A stretch of 64,000 nucleotides of DNA from Bacteroidota bacterium (lineage in GTDB: Bacteria > Bacteroidota > Bacteroidia > Chitinophagales > LD1), in contig JADKJG010000004.1 of the NCBI GenBank assembly GCA_016722375.1, positions 124,001 to 188,000 of the forward strand, in the 5' to 3' direction. The notes under the pieces are model-generated. The model was not told the DNA's origin. It ran no database searches and was given only the letters and a program-made list of their open reading frames with translations. Below, one piece after another: positions 8,653-17,628 of the stretch (its first letter is position 1; the number at the start of each line of letters is the position of its first letter). Made by a program: the position numbers and the translations under genes.

Positions 8653-9267
8653 ATGAAAATCATAATTAAAGAAGTCAAGGTTAAATTTAATAAAGGCGGT
8701 TCTCAAAGGATGAGATTTGTAAAAAGTCAATCAGTGATGCGCAAATCGTTTACGCACATCACGGGCATAGATCAGTCTAATTTTACATCCTATGATGAAC
8801 TTATAATGAAACTACGTAAATGGTTGAAAGGAAGACCACCGCATTCCGAAGAAGTGGAGTTGGTAATAAGAGCGGCGTGTTTCATCGTGGCAGAAAGCAT
8901 AACATCTAGGTATGAAGGAGGCGGTGTGGCGGAAACAGAAGACCATGAATTTTATGTGGTCAATATTTTCTCCTCCAATGTCTTGCCTGTTTCTAAAATG
9001 GTCAGGGCCTCATTAATGGGTTTTAGAGGTGACATTGGGGCTATGATAGCAACTTCGAAGATGGACTTCATTTACTTAACCAAAGCTGAACTTCGAAAAA
9101 TCTTGAAAGCTGCGGTCAAGGCGAAGATGTCTGATCTGGTAAAAATTTATAGTAATTTACTTGATGGTACTCCAACGGACGAATCAATAATATGGAATCA
9201 GCCGTCCCCTGTACCTCTGGAAGCATACGACACAGAAAATGAATCTGCCGGAGGAATTGACAAATAA
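8653..9267 (+). CDS. Hypothetical protein of the mobile element
   Basis: The product has 204 residues from ATG 8653; the frame is open further upstream to 8548, but that extension lacks protein-like character, and MKIIIKEVKVKF makes a natural N terminus. It appears soluble and mixed alpha/beta, with a Gly-rich turn (RYEGGGVAETE) in the middle, a Lys-rich helix (ELRKILKAAVKAKMSD) and an acidic tail. No family or motif is recognised. It converges on the serine recombinase with 10 bp between the stops. Nothing visible indicates its function. Confidence 0.65.
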   Translation: MKIIIKEVKVKFNKGGSQRMRFVKSQSVMRKSFTHITGIDQSNFTSYDELIMKLRKWLKGRPPHSEEVELVIRAACFIVAESITSRYEGGGVAETEDHEFYVVNIFSSNVLPVSKMVRASLMGFRGDIGAMIATSKMDFIYLTKAELRKILKAAVKAKMSDLVKIYSNLLDGTPTDESIIWNQPSPVPLEAYDTENESAGGIDK

Positions 9268-9277
9268 TTAACCGAGC

Positions 9278-9895
9278 CTACGGTGCGGTGTTCAACCGGC
9301 TCATGTACCCCTTGATTTTATGAACCGTATTGTAATGAACACCGGCCAGCTTGGCCGCCTCTGCTGCTTTGTATCCCTTCTTTAGATACTCCACGGCCTT
9401 CTTATTCTTCTCTTTTGACAGAAACTTCACCGCATCTTCCTTTGTATCGGCTTGCCTGCCTTTATAAGTGCCTTTGGCCTTCGCTAGTTTGATCCCCTCC
9501 TTTTGTCGTTCGCGTATCTGATTGCGCTCCATCTCGCCCACCACACCCAGGATGCTGATTATCATCTTCGTAACCGGATTCTCTGAACCATTGGATTCTA
9601 ACGTTCGGAGACCTTGTGCTACGAAGTGTATGCAGATACCGCGCTCTGAAAAGAAGTGAATCGTATTGACGACGTCGCGCAGGTTCCGGCCCAACCGGTC
9701 TATCTGCCAGACGGACAAGGTTGTAAGCAGGTTCTTCTCCATATAGCTGAGTATTTCTTTGCCGCCTGGCCGCTCGAAGAAAGGCACGGCGCCGGAGCAC
9801 CGGTCTTCTACAATCAGGTTATAGTCTTTCGCCTTCACCAATTGGCGGTCGGTGTGCTGATCCACCGTAGATACTCTTACATATAGTACGTTCAT
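9278..9895 (-). CDS. Small serine recombinase (resolvase/invertase family)
   Basis: The 205-residue protein has the complete small serine recombinase layout: N-terminal YVRVSTVDQ with nucleophile Ser9, the WQIDRLGRN active-site block, the ERNQIRERQKEGI long helix, and a C-terminal helix-turn-helix (AAEAAKLAGVHYNTVHKIK). This size suits a resolvase or invertase rather than a large integrase. It probably resolves cointegrates or multimers, or inverts a segment of the element. An imperfect inverted repeat lies just upstream at 9935-9999 and could be part of its site. Start ATG 9895 gives the expected N terminus. Confidence 0.92.
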   Translation of the reverse strand: MNVLYVRVSTVDQHTDRQLVKAKDYNLIVEDRCSGAVPFFERPGGKEILSYMEKNLLTTLSVWQIDRLGRNLRDVVNTIHFFSERGICIHFVAQGLRTLESNGSENPVTKMIISILGVVGEMERNQIRERQKEGIKLAKAKGTYKGRQADTKEDAVKFLSKEKNKKAVEYLKKGYKAAEAAKLAGVHYNTVHKIKGYMSRLNTAP

Positions 9896-9934
9896 TTGCT
9901 CACGTTTTTAGGTTGGCCGGGCTTTGAGTCTAAT

Positions 9935-9999
9935 ATTGTGAATCCGGTCGCTCCTGGGTGAGGTATTCGCCTTCCGACACCGACTGACGGCTTCACAAT
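9935..9999. repeat. Imperfect inverted repeat upstream of the serine recombinase
   Basis: Arms beginning TTGTGAA (9935-9950 read forward, 9981-9999 read in reverse) flank a 30-bp centre. The spacing and position, immediately upstream of a resolvase-type gene, are as expected for a res-like site, although a simple hairpin is equally possible. Confidence 0.35.
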
Positions 10000-10080
10000 T
10001 CAGGCTGTAGCCTTAAATCGTGGGTGAAGAAAGCGGAGAATTATCTGGTAAATCGCTAAGAGACGCTAAAGGATGTGGGA

Positions 10081-10159
10081 ATCAACCTGTGTTCAAATGA
10101 ACACAGGTTGAGAAATACAACATTATATGTGATTCACTTCTGTCTCTAAAGACAAAAGT
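10081..10159. repeat. Direct repeat copy 1 with embedded palindrome
   Basis: About 79 bp that recur, diverged, at 10195-10273. It contains a perfect 12-bp inverted repeat (AACCTGTGTTCA, 10084-10109, two-base centre) and then a second small hairpin around TGTCTCTAAAGACA (10141-10154). The second copy includes the last codons of the integrase gene, so this copy looks like a duplication of the integrase 3' end and downstream DNA. It may be a binding site for the recombinases or an accessory factor. Confidence 0.75.
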
Positions 10160-10194
10160 GTGCTTGCTGTTCAAATCTGGTTAAGAATCTGGCC

Positions 10195-10273
10195 GTCAAC
10201 TTGTGTTCAAACGAACACAGGTTAAGAAACCCAATATATCTATGACTTACTTTTTGTCTCCAGAGACAAAGGT
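10195..10273. repeat. Direct repeat copy 2, overlapping the integrase 3' end
   Basis: This is the partner of 10081-10159, 114 bp away. It carries the same palindrome with two mismatches (10198-10223) and a clean hairpin TTTGTCTC-CA-GAGACAAA inside the final codons of the integrase. Conservation of both palindromes in diverged copies suggests they are functional. The second hairpin may also aid termination of integrase transcription. Confidence 0.75.
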
Positions 10274-11554
10274 CTCGCCGCCCAGTTCATCTGTCGTTAG
10301 CCGCATATCCTTCATCACCTGAACGAATTTGTCCCTGTCGACCACACCGGCGTAGAATTTCTGTGTAGTTTTCACATTTTGCCCAGCAATTTCTGCTACC
10401 GTTGTAGCCGCTATTTTCCTCGGGCCGATTGCGTGTGAAATGAAACTTTTTCTACCGGTGTGGGTGCCGATGAGTTCCCACTTCTCATAGTACTTGGTCT
10501 CTTTGGTGTTGCCGCGGAAGTAGTCAACCGGTGTCTTCGCATTGATACCGGCCTTCTTCGCTATCAGTTTGATGTGCCGGTTCAATACGTGACAGCCTAA
10601 CTTCGGAAGGGCAAGGTCGCCCGGCTGGTCTTTATATCTGTTTAATATTTTCATCGCCTCTGGGAGCAGCGGAACTACTGTGATGTTGTCCGTCTTCTTG
10701 TGGCGAACGTAGGCAGCGTGGTATATCCGGTTGTCACCTTCAAATGATATGGTGCGGATTGCATCTTTGGTCAACGCATCGTAGTCAGAGAACCGTAGGG
10801 TTGTCAACGCGCCTACCAGGAATTTATCGAGGACTTTCCGCTCGAATTCCGATTCGGGTTTGTAATCGTAGAGCTTCTTAACCTCTTCCCACTCCAGGAA
10901 CACGATGCGGGACTCCTTAACCGACACCGTGAACTTTTTGTACTGGTCGTTGTTGTGCATGCCTCTGTCCTTGGCGTAGTTTAGGAATATCTTCATCCGC
11001 TTTATATTGCCATGCACTGTGATATTAACATTGCCGACGCTCAACAGGAACTCGGCGTACTTCGCCAGTAACTCTGGGGTTACGTCATCAAACGTCACCT
11101 TGCCTTTGGTGAATTCTTTGAACCGGTGGTAGGCCGTCATCATGCTCTTGACGGTTCCGGTCGCGAATCGGTTCCTGTTTAGCTCCACAAACTTCAACCA
11201 CTCGTCGAAGAAGTTGGCTTTTGCCTGCCTGATGTCCTTCCTCATCTCTTTCAATATGTGGGCGTTGTCTGGTATCTTGCCGTCTGCCTTTGCGGTGAAG
11301 TAAATGTCGTTCACCTTCTGTTCCAGTAGGTCTAAGAACCGGTTTACCTCCGCCGAGCGCTTCACATTCAACTTAACCCGCTGCCTCTTCTCGTCGAAGT
11401 CAACCAAAGCGGACTTCATACCTGTCAGAGTGCAGAGTCGCTTACCGTCGTAGTTGAACATCATCACGATGTTCCTTGCCCTAGTTGGGCTCTGATCTTC
11501 CCATGTATTTCGTTTTTGCACGTAGTACCTGACGTGTTTCTTTATTTCTCTCAT
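10247..11554 (-). CDS. Tyrosine recombinase/integrase
   Basis: The 435-residue protein has an N-terminal arm-binding region, a SAM-like core-binding domain (about 115-215) and a catalytic domain. Catalytic residues are visible: Arg254 (TLRFSD), Lys287 (HKKT), His365 and Arg368 (THTGRKSF), and Tyr401 (KFYAG). The second His of the usual GHxxxxTT box is Gln392 (AGQNVKTT), a known kind of variation. The gene lies about 560 bp from tRNA-Gln, so it most likely mediates site-specific integration at the tRNA 3' end. It is typical of integrative and conjugative or mobilisable elements in Bacteroidota. Confidence 0.93.
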   Translation of the reverse strand: MREIKKHVRYYVQKRNTWEDQSPTRARNIVMMFNYDGKRLCTLTGMKSALVDFDEKRQRVKLNVKRSAEVNRFLDLLEQKVNDIYFTAKADGKIPDNAHILKEMRKDIRQAKANFFDEWLKFVELNRNRFATGTVKSMMTAYHRFKEFTKGKVTFDDVTPELLAKYAEFLLSVGNVNITVHGNIKRMKIFLNYAKDRGMHNNDQYKKFTVSVKESRIVFLEWEEVKKLYDYKPESEFERKVLDKFLVGALTTLRFSDYDALTKDAIRTISFEGDNRIYHAAYVRHKKTDNITVVPLLPEAMKILNRYKDQPGDLALPKLGCHVLNRHIKLIAKKAGINAKTPVDYFRGNTKETKYYEKWELIGTHTGRKSFISHAIGPRKIAATTVAEIAGQNVKTTQKFYAGVVDRDKFVQVMKDMRLTTDELGGETFVSGDKK

Positions 11555-11616
11555 CGTCTCTTTTTTTGTTGTCTTGTACGCAATTTAGAATCAGGTTTAT
11601 AATGGGAAGCGGCCAT

Positions 11617-11948
11617 TCAAACCGGGAAGTTCGCCTTGATTCCCCGACGCCTCATGGCAAGGTTCAATTGATCTGGCGTCCAGTATGGACGTCCCGACAT
11701 GCCGCGCTGCGGTTCGGGCAGGTCACCGCTCTTTCTGTAATTGTAGATGGTGTGTGTCGGCTTACTCCGAGAATCTCGGCCACCTGGTCTACACTTAGAC
11801 GCTCCTCCATGAGTAGTGTGTCACGCTTGGCGACGAGTGTCTTCAATATGTCTTCCCTTACTTCGGCCATCTCCTGGCGGACAACGCCCCTGAGTAGTTC
11901 TTCGAGTTGTCCCAGTTCGATTCCTATCACTCCGATTTTATCTGCCAT
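11617..11948 (-). pseudogene. Frameshifted helix-turn-helix (excisionase/MerR-like) gene
   Basis: From ATG 11948 the frame encodes a helical N terminus and then MEERLSVDQVAEILGVSRHT, the start of a HTH_17-type excisionase domain. In frame it then turns into unlikely sequence. Shifting frame at the AC-dinucleotide run (plus-strand GTGTGTGT, 11750-11757) gives the expected continuation IYNYRKSGDLPEPQR, GRPYWTPDQL and a stop at 11617. Removing one AC pair restores a perfect domain of about 110 residues. The gene is therefore either broken, phase-variable through slippage, or affected by a sequencing indel. Its place beside the integrase fits a recombination directionality factor. Confidence 0.8.
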
Positions 11949-12033
11949 GTCTTCCTTCCTGTGGTTTGTTCAAGACCAGTATAGGCGTGAAAGGAGTAAG
12001 AAAGGCTCGTTCGCTGGAAGATTATTTTTTAGA

Positions 12034-12055
12034 AGTGCGTGCCAATAGTGCGTGC
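12034..12055. repeat. Short direct repeat near the element end
   Basis: AGTGCGTGC occurs at 12034-12042 and again at 12047-12055, 13 bp apart, about 60 bp from the tRNA-Gln 3' end. It may be an integrase or accessory-factor site at the element boundary; evidence is positional only. Confidence 0.35.
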
Positions 12056-12075
12056 ACTTTTACCCTATAAACGAC

Positions 12076-12101
12076 GAAACCCTTGCTGGGCAAGGGTTTC
12101 G
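12076..12101 (-). terminator. Hairpin downstream of tRNA-Gln
   Basis: Perfect 11-bp arms GAAACCCTTGC and GCAAGGGTTTC enclose a 3-base loop, just beyond the 3' end of the leftward tRNA. It probably ends tRNA-Gln transcription. It lies between the tRNA and the element genes, so the exact crossover is on one side or the other. Confidence 0.65.
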
Positions 12102-12113
12102 GAGCGTTATCAG

Positions 12114-12184
12114 TTGGCCCAGCAGGATTCGAACCTACATACACAGAACCAAAATCTGTAGTCCTGCCATTAGACGATGGGCCA
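12114..12184 (-). tRNA. tRNA-Gln(TTG), probable integration target
   Basis: A 71-nt cloverleaf reads on the minus strand: 7-bp acceptor TGGCCCA/TGGGCCA with discriminator A, anticodon stem ACAGA/TCTGT around loop TTTTGGT (anticodon TTG), and T-arm GTTCGAATC. CCA is not encoded. The 3' end faces a tyrosine integrase gene, the classical arrangement when an element uses the tRNA 3' end as its attachment site. No second copy of the tRNA 3' end was found to the left, so the other junction lies outside the window. Confidence 0.95.
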
Positions 12185-12312
12185 AAATGAGGGCGCAAAA
12201 ATAAACATCTCGCTATCTTTTACAAGCGCGAGAACCAACGGAGTGGTTTCTTCATCAAAAAATCTATTTTTACGCGCCCAGAAAACGCTTGTTTGGGATA
12301 AAATAATTTTGA

Positions 12313-15300
12313 ATGCAGAAATATAAATTACTGAACAACATCTTCGGAGTTGTCTCCTTCATTTTTGCCGCGGTGGTCTATACTATGACCATGGAGAGCA
12401 GCGGTAGCTTTTGGGATTGCGGAGAATTTGTTTCCGGTTGCTATAAGTTACAGGTGGTTCACCCACCTGGAGCCCCTTTCTTCCTTATATTGGGACGAAT
12501 TTTCACACTATTTTCAGGTGCTGACCCATTAACGGGCGGAAACCCTAGTAACGTGGCACTGACGGTCAATCTAATGAGCGCATTGGCTACGGCGGCTTCG
12601 GTAATGTTTCTATACTGGACGGTGACCGCATTGGCAAAAAAACTAGTTTTCAAAGATGGAGAATATACGACCGGTAGGATTATCACTGTGATAGGTGCTG
12701 GATTGATAGCTGCTACTTCCTGTACTTTTTTGGATTCTTTATGGTTCAGTGCAGTGGAAGGGGAAGTTTATGCGCTTTCACAGTTCTTTATGTCTTTTAT
12801 CGTTTGGGCAATGATGAAATGGGAATCGGACGACAGCAAATATGCCGATCATTGGCTGGTGCTGATTGCCTACATGACCGGGGTTTCTATTGGGGTCCAC
12901 TTGTTGAGTTTGTTGGCATTGCCGGCTCTAGCCATGATTTATTATTACAAAAAATTCAAGACTACCTTAACCGGATGGCTGACTACCGCCGCGATTGGTT
13001 TCGGGATATTGGGATTTTATATGAAGTTCATTATCTCTTTCACGCAGTCGTACCTTGCCGGAATGGATTTGTTTTTCGTCAATACGCTACATCTGAGTTT
13101 TAACAGTGGAGTCATATTTGGTGTTGTTTTATTGTTGGCGCTCATCGTCGCCATCATTCGCTATACCCATACGGGCACGGAAAAAGATTATAGAATAGCT
13201 ATGGGTATAGCTGCGTTTTATGTTTTGATGGGCTTAGTTATCAACGACAGTGCGATGGCACGTTTTGTTAAGTTGTTTTTTATAGCGGGCTTATGGGCAG
13301 CGCATAAATATGGATATGAGGCAAGGAGAATTTTGAATATTGGTATTTTAAGTATTGCCTTTTCTTACATAGGCTATATCTCGTATCTGATGGTTCCTAT
13401 TAGGTCTATGGCTAATCCGCCAATAAATATGAATCGCCCTACCGATCCTTTTACGCTCAAAAGCTATGTAGATCGCGAACAATACGGAGACAGACCTTTA
13501 TTAAGAGGCCCGGATTATACCGTAAGTTATTACGATATTGAAGATTATATCACGACGGGTGAACGCTGGAGAAAGGATGCGAAGAGCCAATCTTATGTTT
13601 TTGACGGAAACAAACAGGATTACAAATTTCGCAGTTCGGTGCAGATGCTTTTCCCTCGTTTAGGCTTTTGGCAGGAAGATGCCAAGAAGAATGCTTACCG
13701 TGCCTGGCTGAATCCTGATTATAACGTTATTAATCGTCAGTCAAATGAAATAGTAAAATCTTTTCCACCTAATAATATGCGTCAGGCTACTGATTATGCC
13801 AACAATCTGAACAAAGATGGAGGAAATCAATTTTATGTGAAAGATGATATTTCGTTCGGCGATAACCTTCGCTTCTTTTTCAAGTATCAGGTTGGCTATA
13901 TGTATTTCCGTTATTTTTTCTGGAATTTAGCCGGAAGACAGAATGACATTCAAGGTACTTATGGCAATGACGACGGACGATGGATAAGCGGTATTCCGTT
14001 TATTGACAATTCGGGTAGATTTTTTACGCCAGACTGGCCTCAGGAAAATCTTTCACAGTCCATGCTGAAAAACAAGGCACGAAATAAGTTCTACATGATT
14101 CCATTTGTTATCGGAATGATTGGACTGATTTATCTTTTCTACAAAGATGAAAAGACCTTTTGGGTGGTTTTGGTGTTGTTCGGAACCACCGGCTTCCTGC
14201 AAATCATTTATCAAAATGAACCGCCGATTGAACCAAGGGAGCGGGATTATGCCATTGCATCTTCGTTCCTGACCTTTACTATCTGGATAGGATACGGCGT
14301 GATTGCCATTATAGAATTTCTGAGAACACGGTTAAAACTGCCTGATGTTCCTGCTGCGTTAGGAACTATTTTGCTTTGTGCTTCAGCTCCCTTTTTGATG
14401 GGTTCGCAGGGTTGGGATGATCATACTCGTCATCACCGATACACGGCACGGGATTTTGCGATTGACTATTTAGAGTCTTGTGCGCCAAATGCAGTCTTGT
14501 TTACACAAGGAGATAATGACACCTATCCATTATGGTATGCTCAGGAAGTAGAGGGCATTAGAACAGATATCCGTATTATTAATCTTTCCTTGTTAGGTGT
14601 GGATTGGTACATTGACCAACTGCGCTATAAAATGAATGACGCGCCCGCGCTTAAAATGTCTTTTACCCCTGACCAATACAGTGGCAGTAAAAGAGATAGA
14701 ATTCGATATCGGCAGCATCCAAGTATACCTCAGGGTAAACCTGAAAATTTAAAGCATGTAATGAAATTTATCGCCAGCGAACAGTCGCAGGACAGGGTTC
14801 CAACTTATCAGAATGGCGAATTAGAAAATTATCTCCCTACAAAGGATTTCTATTTAGATATGGATACCAACCGGGTAAAAGAAATGAACATGTTGGCAAC
14901 GGAAGATGAATCTCAAATGGTTTCCAGAATGCAGTGGAGTATTGATAATAATGATTTACTTAAAAATGATTGGATGACTCTGGATATTGTCGCCAGCAAT
15001 ATCGCTGAACGACCCATTTATTTTGCTGTTTCAGTTTCTCCCGATGCTTATCTTGGATTAGAAAAATATTTTCAATTGGAGGGCTTAACCTACCGCGTAG
15101 TGCCCAAAGTAAATCCGAGCGGCTCTCCGTATAGTGCACCACCAAGAACAGACGTGATGTATGAGAACATGATGAAGAAATTTAAGTTCGGTGGAATCAC
15201 GGAAAACCCACACATCTATTTAGATGAAAATATTCTTCGAATGACCGTGAATATTCGTGGCAATTATGGAAGATTGGCAGATGCCCTTCTTGCCAAAGGA

Positions 15301-15717
15301 GAGAAGGAAAAAGCGGCCGGGGTCATTGATTACTCCTTAAAATCTATGCCTCCAAGTAGAGTACCTCATTCTGTTTTCAACTATTCATATCCTGAAGTCT
15401 ATTATCAGGCTGGTCAAAAGGAAAAAGGAAGAAAACTACTCACCGAAATTATGGATAAGGCCAAAGATGAACTTCGCTATTATCAAACGGTTTACAAATT
15501 TGTTTTGGAGGAAGCACGTAAATCTGGCGACATGGGCTATTATTCTCAGTTGCAGCAGGGGCAGTTCACCGAAAGACGAGAGGTTCGGGAACAATTATAT
15601 ATCATGCAGGAATTGGCCGCCACCGCAAAGAGAAACGAAGACCCTGAATTTATTGCCAAAGTGGAGAAGGATTTTAATGACTCGCGGATGGCATTTACAC
15701 AATCGCAAAACAGATAA
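12313..15717 (+). CDS. DUF2723 family large membrane protein
   Basis: The 1134-residue product has about a dozen hydrophobic segments in its first 380 residues and again near 590-700, then a long soluble C-terminal half with TPR-like helices near the end. The N-terminal block (SGSFWDCGEF, QVVHPPGAPFF) is the hallmark of DUF2723, a family found widely in Bacteroidota and related to GT-C glycosyltransferases such as protein O-mannosyltransferases. Its acceptor is not known; a role in O-glycosylation of exported proteins is a family-level guess. It is the first gene beyond the tRNA and is followed at 33 bp by rlmB on the same strand. Confidence 0.9.
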   Translation: MQKYKLLNNIFGVVSFIFAAVVYTMTMESSGSFWDCGEFVSGCYKLQVVHPPGAPFFLILGRIFTLFSGADPLTGGNPSNVALTVNLMSALATAASVMFLYWTVTALAKKLVFKDGEYTTGRIITVIGAGLIAATSCTFLDSLWFSAVEGEVYALSQFFMSFIVWAMMKWESDDSKYADHWLVLIAYMTGVSIGVHLLSLLALPALAMIYYYKKFKTTLTGWLTTAAIGFGILGFYMKFIISFTQSYLAGMDLFFVNTLHLSFNSGVIFGVVLLLALIVAIIRYTHTGTEKDYRIAMGIAAFYVLMGLVINDSAMARFVKLFFIAGLWAAHKYGYEARRILNIGILSIAFSYIGYISYLMVPIRSMANPPINMNRPTDPFTLKSYVDREQYGDRPLLRGPDYTVSYYDIEDYITTGERWRKDAKSQSYVFDGNKQDYKFRSSVQMLFPRLGFWQEDAKKNAYRAWLNPDYNVINRQSNEIVKSFPPNNMRQATDYANNLNKDGGNQFYVKDDISFGDNLRFFFKYQVGYMYFRYFFWNLAGRQNDIQGTYGNDDGRWISGIPFIDNSGRFFTPDWPQENLSQSMLKNKARNKFYMIPFVIGMIGLIYLFYKDEKTFWVVLVLFGTTGFLQIIYQNEPPIEPRERDYAIASSFLTFTIWIGYGVIAIIEFLRTRLKLPDVPAALGTILLCASAPFLMGSQGWDDHTRHHRYTARDFAIDYLESCAPNAVLFTQGDNDTYPLWYAQEVEGIRTDIRIINLSLLGVDWYIDQLRYKMNDAPALKMSFTPDQYSGSKRDRIRYRQHPSIPQGKPENLKHVMKFIASEQSQDRVPTYQNGELENYLPTKDFYLDMDTNRVKEMNMLATEDESQMVSRMQWSIDNNDLLKNDWMTLDIVASNIAERPIYFAVSVSPDAYLGLEKYFQLEGLTYRVVPKVNPSGSPYSAPPRTDVMYENMMKKFKFGGITENPHIYLDENILRMTVNIRGNYGRLADALLAKGEKEKAAGVIDYSLKSMPPSRVPHSVFNYSYPEVYYQAGQKEKGRKLLTEIMDKAKDELRYYQTVYKFVLEEARKSGDMGYYSQLQQGQFTERREVREQLYIMQELAATAKRNEDPEFIAKVEKDFNDSRMAFTQSQNR

Positions 15718-15749
15718 TGAAGCGGTTCTATGAAACGAGTAGTTGAATA

Positions 15750-16523
15750 ATGGAAGATACACAGCAACACTTTTGCATTTTTGGGCGCTTACCTGTAATT
15801 GAAGCATTCAAAGCAGGTAAGCGCTTTGATAAAATTCTTTTGTTGAAGAATATAATGTCGGATGAAATCCGACAGATTCAACAATTCGCCAGAGACACGG
15901 AAACACCACTGCAACTAGTTCCGAAAGAAAAACTGGAAAGTGTAGCTCGTAAATACTCTAAATTCAAGGAGGCAAATCATCAAGGAGTTATCGGTTTTCG
16001 ATCTATTATTGAATATTATTCCTTGGAGGATGTACTCCATAATATCTATGCTAAGGGCGATACTCCTTTGCTAGTTGTGCTGGATGGCATTACAGATGTC
16101 GGAAATTTTGGTGCCATTGCCCGATCGGCTGAATGTTTGGGCGCTCACGCCTTGATTGTTCCGTCACAAGGTTCCGCTCAAATCAACTCAGAGGCGATGA
16201 AAGCAAGCGCGGGTGCTTTGAATAAGATTCTGGTTTGCAGAGAGAAAAGTCTTGTAACCGCCATCAAATTCCTTCAGGTAAACGGGATTCGTGTCTTTGG
16301 AGCTGATATGAAACATTCCAATGATCTCTCTAACGAAGACTTTTCGGTCCCTTGTGCCATTGTTTTAGGTTCCGAAGGGGATGGTATTTCCAAAGAGGTT
16401 GCGAGATTGTGTGATGAAAAAATTTGTATCCCAATGAGAGGCAGCACTGCTTCCTTAAATGTTTCGGTCAGTGCCGGAATTATTCTTCATGAAATCAATC
16501 GGTCAAGGTCGAAGCGCGTCTAA
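15750..16523 (+). CDS. rlmB: 23S rRNA 2'-O-methyltransferase RlmB (TrmH/SpoU family)
   Basis: The 257-residue protein has the RlmB layout: an N-terminal substrate-binding domain (FGRLPVIEAF) and a C-terminal SPOUT knot with motif 1 (DVGNFGAIARSAE), motif 2 (VLGSEGDGIS) and motif 3 (IPMRGSTASLNVSVS). Family members methylate G2251 of 23S rRNA at the 2'-OH using S-adenosylmethionine. Length and start are normal. It may be co-transcribed with the upstream membrane protein. Paralogues acting on tRNA are similar, so the exact target is slightly uncertain. Confidence 0.9.
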   Translation: MEDTQQHFCIFGRLPVIEAFKAGKRFDKILLLKNIMSDEIRQIQQFARDTETPLQLVPKEKLESVARKYSKFKEANHQGVIGFRSIIEYYSLEDVLHNIYAKGDTPLLVVLDGITDVGNFGAIARSAECLGAHALIVPSQGSAQINSEAMKASAGALNKILVCREKSLVTAIKFLQVNGIRVFGADMKHSNDLSNEDFSVPCAIVLGSEGDGISKEVARLCDEKICIPMRGSTASLNVSVSAGIILHEINRSRSKRV

Positions 16524-16656
16524 TTCCATTTTGGAAAATAGACGTAACAAACGAATCTTTAATAATTACTTTGCAGAAGTAGTGTGCTAACTTCTTCGTT
16601 TTATACTTATAAGCCCGGCTCCTGATTTTTTTATTTCTTTGGCCCAAATTACTGCT

Positions 16657-17628
16657 ATGAATTACTTGGATTTTGAGAAACCGATTGAGGAGTTGCATAA
16701 AAGAATAGAAAAACTGAAGCATGTCGGGGAGAAAAAAGCTTCTAGTGCCGATAAGAAAATTCTGGTATTAGAAAAGGAAGTATTAGAAAGAAAGAAGGAA
16801 ATCTATTCAACTCTCACTGTTTGGCAGCGTATTCAGGTATCTCGACACCCTGATCGCCCCTATTCGCTATTTTATATTGAAAACATCTGTGAGCAGTTCA
16901 TTGAATTGTTCGGTGATCGGAACTTTAAAGACGACAAGGCCATTGTCGGAGGATTGGGAAGCATAGAGGGGAAAACCTACATGTTTATAGGGCATCAAAA
17001 AGGAATCAATACCAAGATGAGGCAGTATAGAAACTTTGGGATGCCAAATCCTGAGGGTTACCGGAAGGCACTTCGTCTCATGAAACTGGCGGAAAAATTT
17101 AACAAGCCGATAGTAACCCTCATTGATACACCCGGTGCATATCCGGGAGAAGAAGCTGAACAACGCGGTCAAGGAGAAGCTATTGCTAGGAACCTGATTG
17201 AAATGGCTGGGCTCAAGGTACCGGTGTTGTGTATTGTTATTGGTGAAGGTGCTTCGGGAGGTGCGTTGGGGATAGGATTAGGGGACCGGTTGCTGATGCT
17301 GGAAAACACTTGGTATTCGGTGATTTCCCCCGAGTCATGCTCATCTATCCTTTGGCGGAGTTGGAACTTTAAAGAAAAAGCCGCTATTGCCTTAAAACCA
17401 ACTCCCGATGATTTGCTAAAGTTCAAAATCATTGATGGTATTGTGAAAGAGCCGGTAGGAGGGGCACATGCTAATCCGGAGGCAGCAGCTACAACCGTAA
17501 AAAAGACCATCATTAAACATATCGGCGAACTGGAAGCTATGACTGTTGCAGAAAGAATCCAGCATCGGATTGATAAGTATGCCCAAATGGGGGTTTATGA
17601 AACGCTTGGACAAGCAAGTGAGGCATGA
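16657..17628 (+). CDS. accA: Acetyl-CoA carboxylase carboxyltransferase subunit alpha
   Basis: AccA transfers the carboxyl group from biotin to acetyl-CoA together with AccD in the first step of fatty-acid synthesis. From ATG 16657 the product has 323 residues, the usual length; a TTG 18 bp earlier is in frame but unlikely. Recognisable blocks include the N-terminal helical region (LDFEKPIEEL), the GDR segment, LIDTPGAYPGEEAEQRGQ, and GEGASGGALGIG with the oxyanion-hole glycines, then SPESCSSILWR. Its TGA overlaps the next ATG (ATGA at 17625), so accA, the DUF6913-like gene and dapA probably form a translationally coupled operon. Confidence 0.97.
   Translation: MNYLDFEKPIEELHKRIEKLKHVGEKKASSADKKILVLEKEVLERKKEIYSTLTVWQRIQVSRHPDRPYSLFYIENICEQFIELFGDRNFKDDKAIVGGLGSIEGKTYMFIGHQKGINTKMRQYRNFGMPNPEGYRKALRLMKLAEKFNKPIVTLIDTPGAYPGEEAEQRGQGEAIARNLIEMAGLKVPVLCIVIGEGASGGALGIGLGDRLLMLENTWYSVISPESCSSILWRSWNFKEKAAIALKPTPDDLLKFKIIDGIVKEPVGGAHANPEAAATTVKKTIIKHIGELEAMTVAERIQHRIDKYAQMGVYETLGQASEA

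Noticed and set aside
11566..12048. 160-codon plus-strand frame over the HTH gene
   Set aside because: It is antisense to the frameshifted helix-turn-helix gene, whose restored frame matches a known domain.
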